Shown: one piece after another, positions 31,859 to 44,368 of the stretch
How positions within the stretch are numbered: the stretch's first letter is position 1
Layout of the letters: the number at the start of each line of letters is the position of its first letter
From: Dolomedes plantarius
Lineage: Eukaryota; Arthropoda; Arachnida; Araneae; Dolomedidae
DNA: 64,000 nt
Direction: 5' to 3'
Assembly: GCA_907164885.2 (NCBI GenBank)
Contig: OU015492.1
Location: 49,743,183 to 49,807,182 of the forward strand
Notes under the pieces: model-generated
Seen by the model: the letters and a program-made list of their open reading frames with translations, nothing else
Databases searched by the model: none
What the model was told of the DNA's origin: nothing
Position numbers and translations under genes: made by a program

Positions 31859-33940
31859 AGAAGTTTTATAAGAATAAAATTCACAAATCCACATATACGC
31901 AAAAAATTTACCGGTGTGCTATAAAAACTGAGCATTCGAACTTTTAAAACACAGGAATGATTATGAAAATTCAAAATTTATGTAAGTGAGGGAAAAGTTC
32001 AAAATTTCTATTAGAGAGGGAAAAAATTAATTTTTGTGTCTTTGGGAAAATTCAAAACTTTTTCAGAGTGGAAAATTTGTTGTTCAGAAAATTGATCGTA
32101 GGCATTTATTAGTTTGCAAATGTCCTTCAAAGTTCTGCAAAATGTTTCTTTAAATAGAAGATAAGTTCGTTATATGGAGATTCTACTGAAGTTCCAAAGG
32201 TAGTATTTAATTCAGGTCATAAGATTCTAATATGAGCGAGTCTAGTGAGATACATGGAAATCCATTTTAAACTCTAATAAAACATTCATTCGTATAGCGC
32301 AAGGAAAACGAAAATAAATATTAAAAAAAGAGAGAGAGAGAGTACTTTATTACGGTACCGAGACATGCACCCCTACACAACAGGAAAACAGTGGCTGCTA
32401 ATTCGATAAAGAACTTGCTCGAAAAATTGGCGCTCAAAAGAAAATTAATGAAAGCCCAAAGAAATCCAGGCACAAATCTTCTTGTCAAACTTTAATCAGT
32501 GCAAATCAGAATTAAACAACCTTTGGCACAGATGAATAATTCACATTCATTATGCACGCCAAATTTCACAAAAGAAATCTATTGAGAGCCAACATTTTTA
32601 ATTTTTTTTTATTAAGAACACAGGGAAAAAAATATCCTATTCTTATATCTTGCATAACCGCGGGCTAAAGTAATCATCGCTTTTTTTTTTATCATTATTT
32701 TTTTCGATATTTTTTAAGAGTAATATGCATGAGATTTGAAAAAAAAAGGAAAGAAAGTATTTCTACCAATCAAATTTTTCTTCCACAACTCAGTCAAAAT
32801 TTGAACAATGACGTATAAACTTAATTTGGTTTCAAGCTTAATTAGTTTTTTCTTGCTTAGGCAGAGATTGCTATATGTTGCAAAAACAAAATATCTTTCT
32901 TTCTATTCCTCTTTTTTTTCCTGTGTTGTATTTCGAATTTTTTTTATTATTATTTGGAAAAAAAAATCTGTGTATCAGTATTTCGTTTCTTCTCTTATCC
33001 TATTGTGTCTTTTTTATTAGGTTTTAACATACGTCTGCCATTTTTTTTTCGCTTCGATATTACGAGATTTAATCAAGTCTTACTGTAGCTTGACAAATAT
33101 TTTAAATAAAATAATAGGATTTCCAATTAAGGGAATAAAGACATTTTTCTCCTGCATTCACGGTTAAAAGTCTTTTTTTTTATAGAATTTTTTTTGTCTT
33201 CTACTGGGCAAGGTCGGTTTCTATTCATTTTTTTTTCTCCCTCAAAAAAAAAGGAATATTAAAGTAACGCAAATTCAAGCAACGAGAAATATTTCCCTAA
33301 TAAAAAACAAACAATCTTCAAACTTTACAAAAACACGGACAATCTTTATGAATTCCAAATTTTATTATTTTTGAAGCATGTATCGAATTGTGAAAACATT
33401 TGCATAAAGATTAGAACTTTATTTTAATGAGAAAGCAATGTTAAAAGATGGGGGATTGGGGAAAATAATTTACTTGTCGTCTATTTTCAAGCGGGTGAAA
33501 TATATAAAGAATTGCAAATTTTTGTGAAGGACATTTCTCTTTTTTAATATTTTCGTCTCTCTCTCGATAGAAGAAGGTGGTCGAGAAAAAGAAGCAATCA
33601 AATCTGTATTCTACGTCCCGTTCTTCTCTGGACACAAAAAGAAGTTTAAATAAAGAAAGAAAAATAGGTTTTTCCCTTAAACTGGTTCTACTTAAGCAAA
33701 CAGGGCACTCAAAGTATAGAAGGGGGAAAAACTCGAAGAAAATCTTGGGTACAGAAAGAAAAAAAAGAAAAAAACCTTCTTTCTCACTCCTTTCAAACGA
33801 ATCTGCATACACTTCGCGAATTTCTTTAAGCAACGAAGAAAATTCGAGAAGAAATAAGAAAAAATTCTATTTTTCTTTTTTTTCATCCCTCTTCTGTCTG
33901 CGTTACCGGGAAAAAAACCTTCGACCCGTTAGATAAAGAT
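31855..33940. other. AT-rich DNA, no gene supported
   Basis: The DNA is dominated by A- and T-runs and purine/pyrimidine tracts (notably 33530-33900). Open frames on both strands of the 33.4-33.9 kb tract are composition artefacts rich in F, R, K, S and E. A short GA run lies at 32328-32341. Confidence 0.55.
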
Positions 33941-33949
33941 AGAAACGCT

Positions 33950-34530
33950 TTTCCATCTACACATTCTAACGGAGATATACATACATTGACGCTCGGCTAT
34001 GTACAGTAGGGGGGTGGGCACATGGCAAAAAAGGCCTTCCAATTGTTCGGTGTGTTGGTCTTCCAGGCGCTTCGTTCATTAAGATATTAATAAGATACAC
34101 ACCATTTAAATTACAAATAAACGCTGGTAATTGGATCAGGTTGATGAGAGGGCAACTTTGAGGACGGGTACGGGCGGGGTGGGTGGGTGTTTTGCCCGGA
34201 GGAGGCACATAAGATGGGGGGGAAGGGGGGCTCCGGTCCAAATTGTCCTACAAATATCTTCCGTCGGAGGAATATTTGTTGACAAACAAAGCCCAATTAC
34301 GGGTAAAGCAATTACGGCAGCAGGCACACACGGCGCCGCCGGAACAGAGAGAGGGATTTGTGCAGGGAGAGGAAGGGTTGGCGCATTTGGCGACCTCATC
34401 GCCTCCCGCGGAAACGTCCGATTGTTTCTCGCTCGTCTCTGTGGCAGTGAGGTAGAGAGTTTGTCGTGACTAGTTTCGAAGGGAACGTCAGTCGGATTCA
34501 GTCAGGACAACACTGATCTCTGCAAACGCA
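33950..34530. other. GC-rich island, possible regulatory DNA or first exon
   Basis: About 580 bp noticeably richer in G and C than its surroundings, with CpG-containing blocks and no resemblance to the repeats in this window. Near its right end GTCAGTCGGATTCAGTCAGG contains two initiator-like TCAGT motifs. Frames on both strands exist but look compositional. It could be a host promoter or an unrecognised LTR. Confidence 0.3.
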
Positions 34531-34617
34531 AATACTCCAATGTGATATCATCGCCCGTCAGTGTCTACAATCCCTTCACATTTTTTGACAATCAGAGCCT
34601 AGGATTTCATCATCACA

Positions 34618-34650
34618 CGCACACGCACACACATGCGTATACACACACAC

Positions 34651-34727
<77 letters not shown>
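34618..34727. repeat. (CA)n/(TA)n microsatellite
   Basis: A CA-rich lead and an approximately 80-bp TA tract, forming the left flank of the pogo-type MITE. Confidence 0.95.
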
Positions 34728-34730
<3 letters not shown>

Positions 34731-34914
34731 TTGGCTCTTTGTTTAACGACGCTCTACTTAACGACGATCTCTATTTAAAGACGATATTTCCCAGTCACGG
34801 CCCCTCCGACGTTATGGGAAATTTTATTTTTTCACAAATTCTGTTTAAGGGCGATCTCTACTTAAGGACGATTTTCCACGGTCCCTTGAAAGTCGTTAAA
34901 CAGAGAGCCAACTG
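34728..34914. mobile_element. pogo/Tigger-type MITE
   Basis: The element is 187 bp. CAGTTGGCTCTTTGTTTAAC is mirrored by GTTAAACAGAGAGCCAACTG, with TA on both sides. Inside, ACGATCTC(T)AxTTAA-type blocks are repeated. The TIR style (CAGTTGGCTCTCTG plus TTAACGAC) is that of Tigger-derived MITEs. Confidence 0.85.
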
Positions 34915-34934
34915 TATATATATATATATATATA

Positions 34935-36130
34935 CTAGCGGCCCGTCCCGACTTTGAACAAAATATTATACCAATAAATTTCCAGTTGATAGCCAATAAA
35001 TTGTAAATCTTTTTTTACCTTAATAATAACCTAAATAATACCTTAAATTAATTTTATGTTAGTTAATAATTAAAATAAATTTTTTAAAAGAAAAAGGCGT
35101 GCCGGAGAACGGCTAGGTTCGAACCGCTAGCGTCAGAACAGAAGCCAACCGCGATAGTACCACGCTAAGGATCGTTGAAGACTTCGGCACAAAAAGGGGT
35201 AGAGGACAGTAGCGGTAACAATGGAGATTGTTAGGATTAAGCCCCAAACTTTATTTCTACTGATTATATATACATAATATATAGCCTATGTCTATCTGGA
35301 ATAATGTACCTTTCAAACAGTGAAATAATTTTTCAAATAGGTGCAGTGGTTCTGAAGATCACCCTCCACGTACAAAATCGCTCTCTCTCTTTATATATAA
35401 GTACTAGCGGCCCGTCCCGACTTTGTCCGGGTTGGACAAAATATTATACCAATAACTTTCCAGTTGATAGCCAATAAATTGTAAATCTTTTTTTACCTTA
35501 ATAATAACCTAAATAATACCTTAAATTAATTTTATGTTAGTTAATAATTAAAATAATTTTTTAAAAGAAAAAGGCGTGCCTGAGAACGGCTAGGTTCGAA
35601 CCGTTAGCGTCAGAACAGAAGCCCACCGCGATAGCACCACGATAAGGATCGTTGAAATCTTCGGCACAAAAAGCGGTAGAGGATAGCAGCGGTAACAATG
35701 GAGATTGTTAGGATTAAGCTCCTAACTTTATTTCTACTGATTATATATACATAATATATAGCCTATGTCCATCTGGAATAATGTACCTTTCAAACAGTGA
35801 AAGAATTTTTCAAGTAGGTACAGTGGTTCTGAAGATTACCCTCCACGTACAAAATCGCTCTCTCTCTTTATATATAAGTATAGATAGATAGCACCACGCT
35901 AAGGATCGTTGAAGACTTCGGCACAAAAAGCGGTAGAGGACAGTAGCGGTAACAATGGAGATTGTTAGGATTAAGCCCCTAACTTTATTTCTACCGATTA
36001 GATATACATAATATATAGCCTATGTCCATCTGGAATACTGTACCTTTCAAACAGTGAAAGAATTTTTCAAATAGGTACAGTGGTTCTGAAAATTACCCTC
36101 CACGTACAAAATCGCTCTCTCTTTATATAT
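34935..36130 (-). repeat. Tandem array of a repeat with a tRNA-like core
   Basis: Three head-to-tail units: 34935-35402, 35403-35880 and a partial 35888-36130. Full units start CTAGCGGCCCGTCCCGACTTTG and end CTCTCTTTATATATAAGTA. They share well over 90% identity by eye. Read on the minus strand each contains a tRNA-like segment. Related copies lie in the other orientation at 61064-63670. The third unit begins inside the tRNA-like part, after a GATA run. Confidence 0.8.
35099..35190 (-). other. tRNA-like segment (SINE-type head)
   Basis: On the minus strand a box A-like TTAGCGTGGTACTATCGCGG precedes a perfect box B GGTTCGAACC, and GTGCCG near the start can pair with CGGCAC at the end. About 15 extra bases lie between the acceptor-like strand and box A, so it is not a functional tRNA. 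The second unit has the same structure at 35576-35667. Confidence 0.6.
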
Positions 36131-36850
<720 letters not shown>

Positions 36851-36859
36851 ATTCGTGGG

Positions 36860-37320
36860 TTCACATGCCATCGAAGAGGAAGGTCAGGCTTGAGTTGTCA
36901 TTCAAGTCGTTCTAGGCCCAGCAGCAATCCATCAGCATCTTGTCTCGGCTTTAGCTGTACTTAACTCTCACTCATATCTAACTAACTCCACCGGCGTTCA
37001 GCGACTTTATATACCTCTATTGAACGTTCTCGAAATGTCTGGGAAATGTCTTCTTTCTTTGTCCGGTTACATTCCCAGCCGATTAGACGCCTCCGGTCTG
37101 CGGCTCTACTTTGTAGCTGGCTTACTGCTCCGCGAGCTATCGTTAGCGCTTCTGGCCCTTTCTGTCGCTAGGCGACTGTCTGTCTATGTCGGTCTCAACA
37201 CAGGTAGTTTAAATCACTTAAGTGCACAAGCCGCGCGCTCGGTGGTCTTCCTGGAATTTCCACGTGCGCAGATAATCGTTATTGTACGGGAGTCGTTACA
37301 CTATCTACTCGATCAAACCC
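36860..37320. other. GC-richer island, possible solo LTR or promoter
   Basis: About 460 bp with more GC than its neighbours, containing a TATATA box (37010-37015) and a T/C-rich downstream part. It can be framed as TG...CA (TGCCATCGAAG to GTCGTTACA), but no matching flanking duplication was seen. A frame at 37020-37334 has no recognisable domain. Confidence 0.3.
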
Positions 37321-40300
37321 CCCTTCACCAATAACCATCAGTCTTTCCATGTGGTTTGTGGGTGGGAGGCGGGAACGAGCCCACCAGATGTCGCCCCTGG
37401 GTGTACTCGGTTAAAATTGGGGGGGGGGGGGCACCTGGGAGCAGATTTGACTCACCTGTATGGTGCTTCCAGATAAAAAGTAGTCAACAAATAACCGGGG
37501 TTATTAGGGAAAATGCCTTCAGATAAGGGCTTCTGGATTAGCAATAACTAGTAACCAACAAGTATCACCTATGAGATATGTGGGATAACATTGGATGACA
37601 CTGTGAGAAAGTAACTTGGTAGCGAAATGTTTGTGTTCAGGGAATTGGCCTTAGAGGCCCTATTTACATGCCAAAGGAAAATAGTTTCCGTACCTGGTTG
37701 ATGTCCCTTATTGACCGAATGAGTATAATTCATGAAGACATTGAAAAATCAGGGTTAATTTTTACTTCTTACCTAAAATACTGTTCGTATTTTGAACAAG
37801 TGACTTTCCCCTTGTCCCTTATTGTATGAAAAAATATGGGCTGGAAACTTCCCGAGAAATTTATTACAAGTATAGAAACACAATATATGATTATTGAATG
37901 GCCTACAGAGCCTCTTGAACTCTAGTATGATAGTTTTATTATAGTTTTTAATTAGAAAAAATATTACTGTTCACATATTTGTTTGTAAAATATGTTTACA
38001 AAAATATAGATGAAAAGATAACCTTTGGTCAGGCGGTTTCGAGCACGCCTCAAATACGAGAACAAAGCCTTTTCAATTTTTCACTCCGCCAACTCTTAAG
38101 TGCTTATCATTTCTGCGCTTTGCGGTCAAATTTAAATGCATTTTGATTTTAACAGTGTACAAAAATTTCCTTTATATGTTTCGTAGAATAGCATCGTGAT
38201 GGGTGTTCTGATCTGGGTATGAAATAAATGCTTCAAACTTACTTTTGAGCAATGAATTTAATGATGGGAGTTATATATATAAAAGCAGGAAGTTAACTTT
38301 GAGGTATCTTTCACTGCGTTTATTGTATGTGGTTCATTAACCTTTTTTGTCCCCAAATTAAGATAAATTTTATTCTAAAAAATCTTTAAAGTTATTTTCA
38401 ATACTGATGTGGCACGTCCAATATTTTTTAAGCATTCAGCTCTAAACAGCAAAATTTTTTATCTTCTGTAATGATTTTTATTTGAGCAAAAGATATATCC
38501 ATTCGAGATAGTTTTAAAGCCATCAATACAATAATGAATTTGAGGAAGACAGGAAGTATCCACAAATGCTTCAAACAGGTGATGTGGGGAATGGAATTCG
38601 AATGTTCCAAAATTTCAGCTCGCATGATACAATAAATCGGAAGAAAGGAGTACTCACAATGTAAAAAACGTTTACATTGGCTTCAGTTCTTTAATAAAAA
38701 AATTCGTGTGAACCGCGAAAAAACTTATTATGTGGAAGCGTCTAAAGGAAGTTCCACTGTATACATAAATTTGAAAATTGATATATGGAAGTATATAAAC
38801 AAAATCAAGGTTAAGCTGAAATTCACATCAGACGGAAGCGAAAACTTTTAAAAAAATCTATTAGTGTAGTTTTGTCCTTAATGGTGTCAACAATACTAAT
38901 CGTTAAAATGGAGTATTTTTTTAATATTTTGATAGTTGAGATAAACAAGCTACTGTATTAAACACATAGAATGCGTAAAAATGCTATAATGTAAAAACTG
39001 TTCTTCCAAAAGTTAAGAAGCAATAAGAAAACCTCTCGAACGTGAAGCATCCTTCAAGCATACTTATGCGACTGAAAAACTAAATAGTCAATACAGCATG
39101 AAATGAAAGAGGAATAGAAAAAATTTTATCTCAAACATTACATTTATACTGCTATCTAAAGCTGTTTTATCAGTTTTTAGTTTATGTGTATGTATATCCA
39201 GAGATGGGCAACTAAGTAAAGTGGTCGCAAAAGCCTTTGGATGTCGAGTCAAAAATCTTGTTGTAGACACTCTGGATTCAATTTTTTGGGGTGAGCTGTA
39301 CATAAATCCATGTAGTTACTCATATATCCGTGTTCAATGTGGTGATTGCGTATGTCTCTCGAGAGGTTCCATGAATAGAAAAAGGGGAGAATCAACTGTG
39401 AAAAATCATCATATAATTCGATTTATGTTGTTATATAGTTGTCCTGTGCAGGAGGCAATCTTAAAATAAACAATCCAATCTTGAAGATAAAAAGTAAAAA
39501 ATGACGGAACATGCATACAAGCAATCCCTCAGATGACTAGTCACCTACAGCCAACAAATGCAACATTATTCAATCACGGACAAAGCTTGCCAATGTAAAG
39601 AACTTTCAAACAATATATCCGAAAACTAAGATGCGTAGAACTCAAATAGAACTAAAATAGTCAAGAATTTTGTCCCTGATACAGCTAAATTTCTATTCGA
39701 ATGTATCACGAAGTTCTTTTAATCTGACAGTCGTAAAATACGTTCAATATTCTTTTAGTTTTTAAGTACATAAACGTGTACAAAGGAATAAATGTGCATA
39801 AAAAAGAAATAGTCCTACGTAAATTCCGGAATATATTTAAATTTTCATAGTTTTAGATCAATGTTTAAACGAAACGTGTGAAGTAATATGAAAAGTGTAC
39901 GAAATGTATAGTATGATGAAATTTCCTTACATGATATGTTATGCTCAACCGTAGTACAATATCATTACAAAAGGTAATACATTGCATGGCCGTGATACCA
40001 CACCACATTACGAATGCATCACTCCGATGCAGACAGCAATATATTTATTAGTCTGACTCCAAACTGGATTATTACTTTCCTCGTATTTGTAAAACACGAT
40101 TACCTTATGCGTAAATTATTCCCTCGCTTGAATTCTAAAACAGCTTTGTCATGCATTAGTTATCTTCTAATATTTATTTTATCAGTGCATTTAAGTATTT
40201 CTTACTTTCTGCAGTATGCCTCAGATTTTTTCCCTTTGATATAAATGAAATTCTTTTAAGTTTCAGTTGCTGAAGAGAATGCTTTTTGTCAATTAAATTA

Positions 40301-42340
40301 TGCTGATATTTTGAATCTCTTCAGTCATAATTCAGCTTTGACTGCAAATGATGGCGAGAGAATAATTAAAAATTCATATGGAAGAAAACACTAATATTTG
40401 CATCTCTGGTGTTTCATGCGAACTAAATATCACAGACGTCTCTTTTTATCATACCTTTTTTTGGCTTTAAACCCTCTAAAGAGTTAACAAATAAAATAAT
40501 ATTAAGATTTAGTTTGAAATCTACATTTTTCCAACTTGTAGGTTTTCCGGGTAACCAAACGAACATGTCGACCATATCGTTTTTCGACTCGAATTGAAAC
40601 TTAATGGATCCCGTTACAAGAAATAAAGGCCAGTTTGATTCAGTTAAATCACAGCTAAACTTAGTTTAGATGTCCATATAAAACACGTTCGAACATGAGA
40701 TGGAGATACTTTTGAATAGACATCAGCATTTTTTTTATTGTGTGAAATTATAAAAAAAAAACTTTTAAATGATGAAGTTAAATACCCATTTTTGAAGTTT
40801 GTCAGCTTTTTTGTCTCACTTCCTAGACATACTTACTGTAGGTGCAATTATATATTAACTACCGATCAAAGGTTAGGATTATTACACAGGCCATGGGTGT
40901 TTCGGATTGCCCGATGGTGCATAGAAAGAGTGTTCCGATAGTAAAATGACACAGACAAAGGCTTCCTCGAGGAGACAATTTTGAATGCTCGGGAGAAAAG
41001 TGTGCATATAGGGCTTTAACGGTTTATAAAGAGTTTTGACAGAGAATATGTCGGGTTGTGTCCACGATTAATGAATACTGCCCTGCGTGGGTCTCTAGAG
41101 AATATATCTGCGCATGGTACCTATCCTTTCAACAGACATGTTATGACTACACTGCACTTGAACTGAAGCACTGACACCTCGATTTAGGAAAAGGTCACTT
41201 TTTCCTGACGAATCGAGACTCTAACTTGCTGAGAGTATTATTAACAAAGATTGTGAAAGACAAATGGATAACGTGAATCAGTAAAATATAGCCTGTCTAG
41301 AATGCTCGTTTAAGGTATATTTTCTTGGGGATTGAAACCGCTTTGGACGAATCGCTGAATTTCTTTACTGTGTGTCCTTAATCGTAGACTAGACATACCC
41401 ATTCAGGGCGACTGTCCTTCTTTCACGTACATGATTCTGGCAAAAGCTAGGGCCCTAGTTGATTTTAGCGGAATATTTGGAATAAACTTGCTGGTAGTGT
41501 TCGTGTGTAGCTTGAGAAACCCGACCTGGAATCCCTCAACAATGAACAGACCTAAACTATGTCGAACATCTATTGTATTTGCCTACACTTTTAAGTTTGA
41601 AGTTTGGGTTTCCCGTACCCGATACTCTGCGGAGACTTTCACCGATGAATGAAGATTTTTCATACATTTAATGGATTGGTACTTTCTCCTCATGTGCAAT
41701 AATCTTCTATGTTTAGTTATTCCCACTTTCATTTTTATCGTAGCAATTTCGTCGTATTCTTCGTTAAGTAAAATTATTCTAAAAGTACTTTAGTAAAATT
41801 TCTGCATAAATATTTTATCTTTTAATATTCTGAACTCTCTCTAAACAATTCCTTCTTCAATAAGACAAAAAAAACATTTATATGAACTAAGATAAAAGAA
41901 AGACAATTTAATAGAAAAATGTCTCGTATCCCTCCAAATAGTTAATATGAATTTTGTTTTGGCCATCTTAATTTATAGTTATAGACAACGGAAGGACATT
42001 TCTCCTTTAGAATACGGGTGTAACGCTGTGACTATATTACTGCATTTTAATGTAATTTCAGAATTTTTCCTGCTAGCTCAATACTTTTAATTTTTGAATG
42101 ATTCTTGAATTTTGATTTAGAACTGTAACTTTTTAACTACCATTAGTTTTAAATAACTTCAATGGTAAAACATATGCTTAGGATCAGTAGATTGTAGAGA
42201 GCACACTAAAGAACAAAAACATATGGCCTTGAACCTTTATTAGAGGTACTTAAAAAAAATAAAAATTTTAAATTTTCTTCGTCACTTGAAAACTTTTCTA
42301 AACGTGTTAATGAGGGGTCAAGGTAGCTTCTTTTAAAATT
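37321..42340. other. Long AT-rich stretch, no gene seen
   Basis: About 5 kb with only short unconserved-looking frames. A G-run lies at 37420-37430. TTCCACTGTATAC near 38751-38763 resembles a pogo-type end, but no partner was found. No terminal-repeat pair was recognised elsewhere. Confidence 0.5.
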
Positions 42341-42399
42341 TATAAACTATTGCGAGCTTTGCCCCTTTCGTCAACAAATTCACTTCCCGTCATCTTTAT

Positions 42400-43165
42400 T
42401 GGGACTAATAAAATGGCAATAGGAGTAACTTTTTATGGAAGGAATCTTCAGCCTCTGGTCTGTTCCGATAATTTTCTCGCTTTGGCGCCTTTCTCGGCGT
42501 CTAGCGCCAAAAGGCTTCTGCAACCCTCCATCACTGGGGGAGGGAGTGAATCTAGAGCGCGTTGGTTAGGCCTAATGCAATCACGGGCCAGCACACAGGC
42601 TATCGACGAGAATGGAAAGGAGGGGGCGAGGGGAGGAGAATAGGCACTACTAATTCGGCACCTGCTGTTTGCAAGGGGGGAGTAGAACAGCCAGATCGAA
42701 CCCGCGGCCTTTAAACGTAATGGACGGATCTTTATTAATTCAATTTTGATCAAGCTGCCGAAATTATGTTGCCATTCAAAATAAACAATGGGCTCGGGCT
42801 CGTTGCTCACTTCATTTCCCCAGTAACGACCCCCTAGCCTTCAGCATTGTTCCACTCTGTCGGCACCCTCCCCCTCCGCAGCTCCCACTCTCTTCCGGGA
42901 GTTTTTAAACAGAAAGGAGTGTTCATTCATCTAGAGCAACATTCCCATCAGGGCTGCGATGGGAGTTAAAAGGTTGCCGAACGCTCGCTTGCTTGTTCTT
43001 CGCCGAGATTGATAATACAATTTTCGGCTGCATCGAATGGGGGAGCATAAGTTCGTTCGGCTAATAAATTAATAGTTGAGAGAGAGACCGACCTTGCTCG
43101 GCCAGATCTTGTACCCTCGTCGCAATTCGGCTTCGGAGAGAATGAGCAAAAGACGACGAACAATT
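42400..43165. other. GC-richer island, candidate host regulatory DNA
   Basis: About 760 bp with clustered motif-like words: TTTGGCGCC and TAGCGCCAAA facing each other near 42480-42511, TTTTGATCAAG, TAATTCAATT and AAACAATGG. It resembles no repeat in the window. Frames on both strands lack recognisable domains. Confidence 0.3.
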
Positions 43166-43177
43166 TTTTTTAACTCG

Positions 43178-43480
43178 TCCTTTAAACATTAGCTTAGATA
43201 AGTGATCGCGCTACCTTTATGTAGGGCCTCTCATATTTTTTATAGATAAAAATAAATAGGGGCAAACGAATTTATTTATTTAAATTTATATTTATACAAA
43301 TTTAAAACGCTTACAAAGTGCTGATAAAAAAAATTACTAGTCCTTTAAACATTAGCTTAGATAAATAATCGCGCTACCGTAATGTAGTGTCTCTTGTATT
43401 TTTATAGATATAAATAAATGTGTGCAAAGTATTTATTTACTTAAATTTATTTTATATAAATTTATAACACATACGAGTTG
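43178..43480. repeat. Tandem duplication, 163-bp period
   Basis: TCCTTTAAACATTAGCTTAG occurs at 43178 and again at 43341. The following about 140 bp are similar with small changes, including ATCGCGCTACC and ATAAATAAAT blocks. Two copies only. Confidence 0.85.
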
Positions 43481-43763
43481 CAGATGTAGAGGAATTATTC
43501 TAAGTTTTATCAAGCGCAAAAGTCTTTAGGTAGTTCAATTAAACTTGCAATTTGTCATGGTTTAGTATTATTTGCCTATAAGCTATACATTATACACGTA
43601 TTGTATGTCACATCATGGAAAAATTAAATATTCTCATTCCCTAAACAGTTATTTTTTATTCACAATTACCTTAAAGTTATTTATTTAAATTTAACCATAA
43701 GCCTCTTTATTTAGTTAGATATAAAAACAAGTTTTATTTTTTAAGATTTAGTAAAACTAATTT
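43481..43763. other. AT-rich DNA, no gene seen
   Basis: No feature recognised in this stretch. Confidence 0.5.
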
Positions 43764-43948
43764 ACAGGGCTGGCTTGGAGCGCTACGGTCAACTTTTTGC
43801 TACACGAGCCGGACTATATAAACCGGGACATACAGTTTAAAGCCGATTCCGAACAGCTACAAACATCCATGCCAACATGTGGGGACTCGAACCCACAGGA
43901 CCTGAACTGAATGCCAGCGACCTAACCATTCGGCCATCGTCTGGCCTT
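43764..43948 (-). repeat. tRNA-derived SINE
   Basis: On the minus strand the head (about 43942-43872) reads GACGATGGCCGAATGGTTAG with a clear box A, then box B GGTTCGAGTCC, closely mimicking a tRNA of about 71 nt. The body follows for about 110 bp to TGGAGCGCTCCAAGCC-like sequence ending near CCAGCCCTGT. The tRNA-like part lacks a full acceptor stem. A mariner fragment is inserted right at its head. Confidence 0.75.
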
Positions 43949-43950
43949 AT

Positions 43951-44368
43951 AGGGTTGGCAAGAAAGTAATTTCGGTTTTTTAGTGTGAAATAAAACTCTT
44001 ATTTTTTTTTCTGTACAAAAGTTGAATTTTAATCAAATATCTTCCATTCTGTTCGATGACCTTTTGCCATCTTTCTGGTAACTTCAGGATTCTGCGCTCA
44101 TAGACTTTCAGCTCCTTATCAGCAAAAAACTCAACCAGGTGCGATTTGAGGTCATCGTATTACTGAAATGTTTACCATTTAAAAAGTTTTGTAAACTTCG
44201 AAATAAATGATAATCCGATGGTGCAAGGTCGGGGCTATATGGGGGATGCGACATCACTTCCCAACCAAGCCCCAATAATTTCGTGAGGCCTCGAATTGTC
44301 GTAACGGAACACGATTCTTTGCGATTTGCTAATTCTGGCCTTTTCTCTTCGATTGCTTCCTCCAATTA
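43951..44368 (-). mobile_element. Truncated mariner with one TIR
   Basis: The end at 43951 reads AGGGTTGGCAAGAAAGTAAT, a classic mariner inverted repeat, preceded by TA. The other half of the element is missing beyond about 44368. The relic transposase runs on the minus strand. Confidence 0.8.
44040..44365 (-). pseudogene. Mariner (DD34D-type) transposase C-terminal relic
   Basis: It reads LGWEVMSHPPYSPDLAPSDY then HLFRSLQNFLNGKHF, the diagnostic C-terminal block of mariner transposases with the third catalytic Asp (PSDYHLF). A frameshift follows, and a further piece near 44100-44040 keeps the ERWQK-like end of the protein. The first two catalytic residues and the DNA-binding domains are lost. 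It differs from the DD41D elements at 12.8 and 16.6 kb. Confidence 0.85.

Noticed and set aside
33441..33936. Overlapping frames of 119-130 codons on both strands
   Set aside because: The DNA is a purine/pyrimidine-biased tract; the proteins are low-complexity mixes of F, S, R, K and E without domains.
34131..34469. Glycine/arginine-rich frame in the GC-rich island
   Set aside because: Frames exist on both strands of the same interval and no domain or codon pattern supports coding; the island itself was kept as a candidate regulatory region.
40014..40244. Hydrophobic 76-codon frame that could be a small membrane protein
   Set aside because: An AT-rich random frame gives the same Leu/Ile/Phe/Ser bias; no conserved motif or gene context.
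43872..43942. A functional tRNA gene on the minus strand
   Set aside because: Boxes A and B are good, but the acceptor stem is incomplete and a SINE body follows directly, so it is a SINE head.
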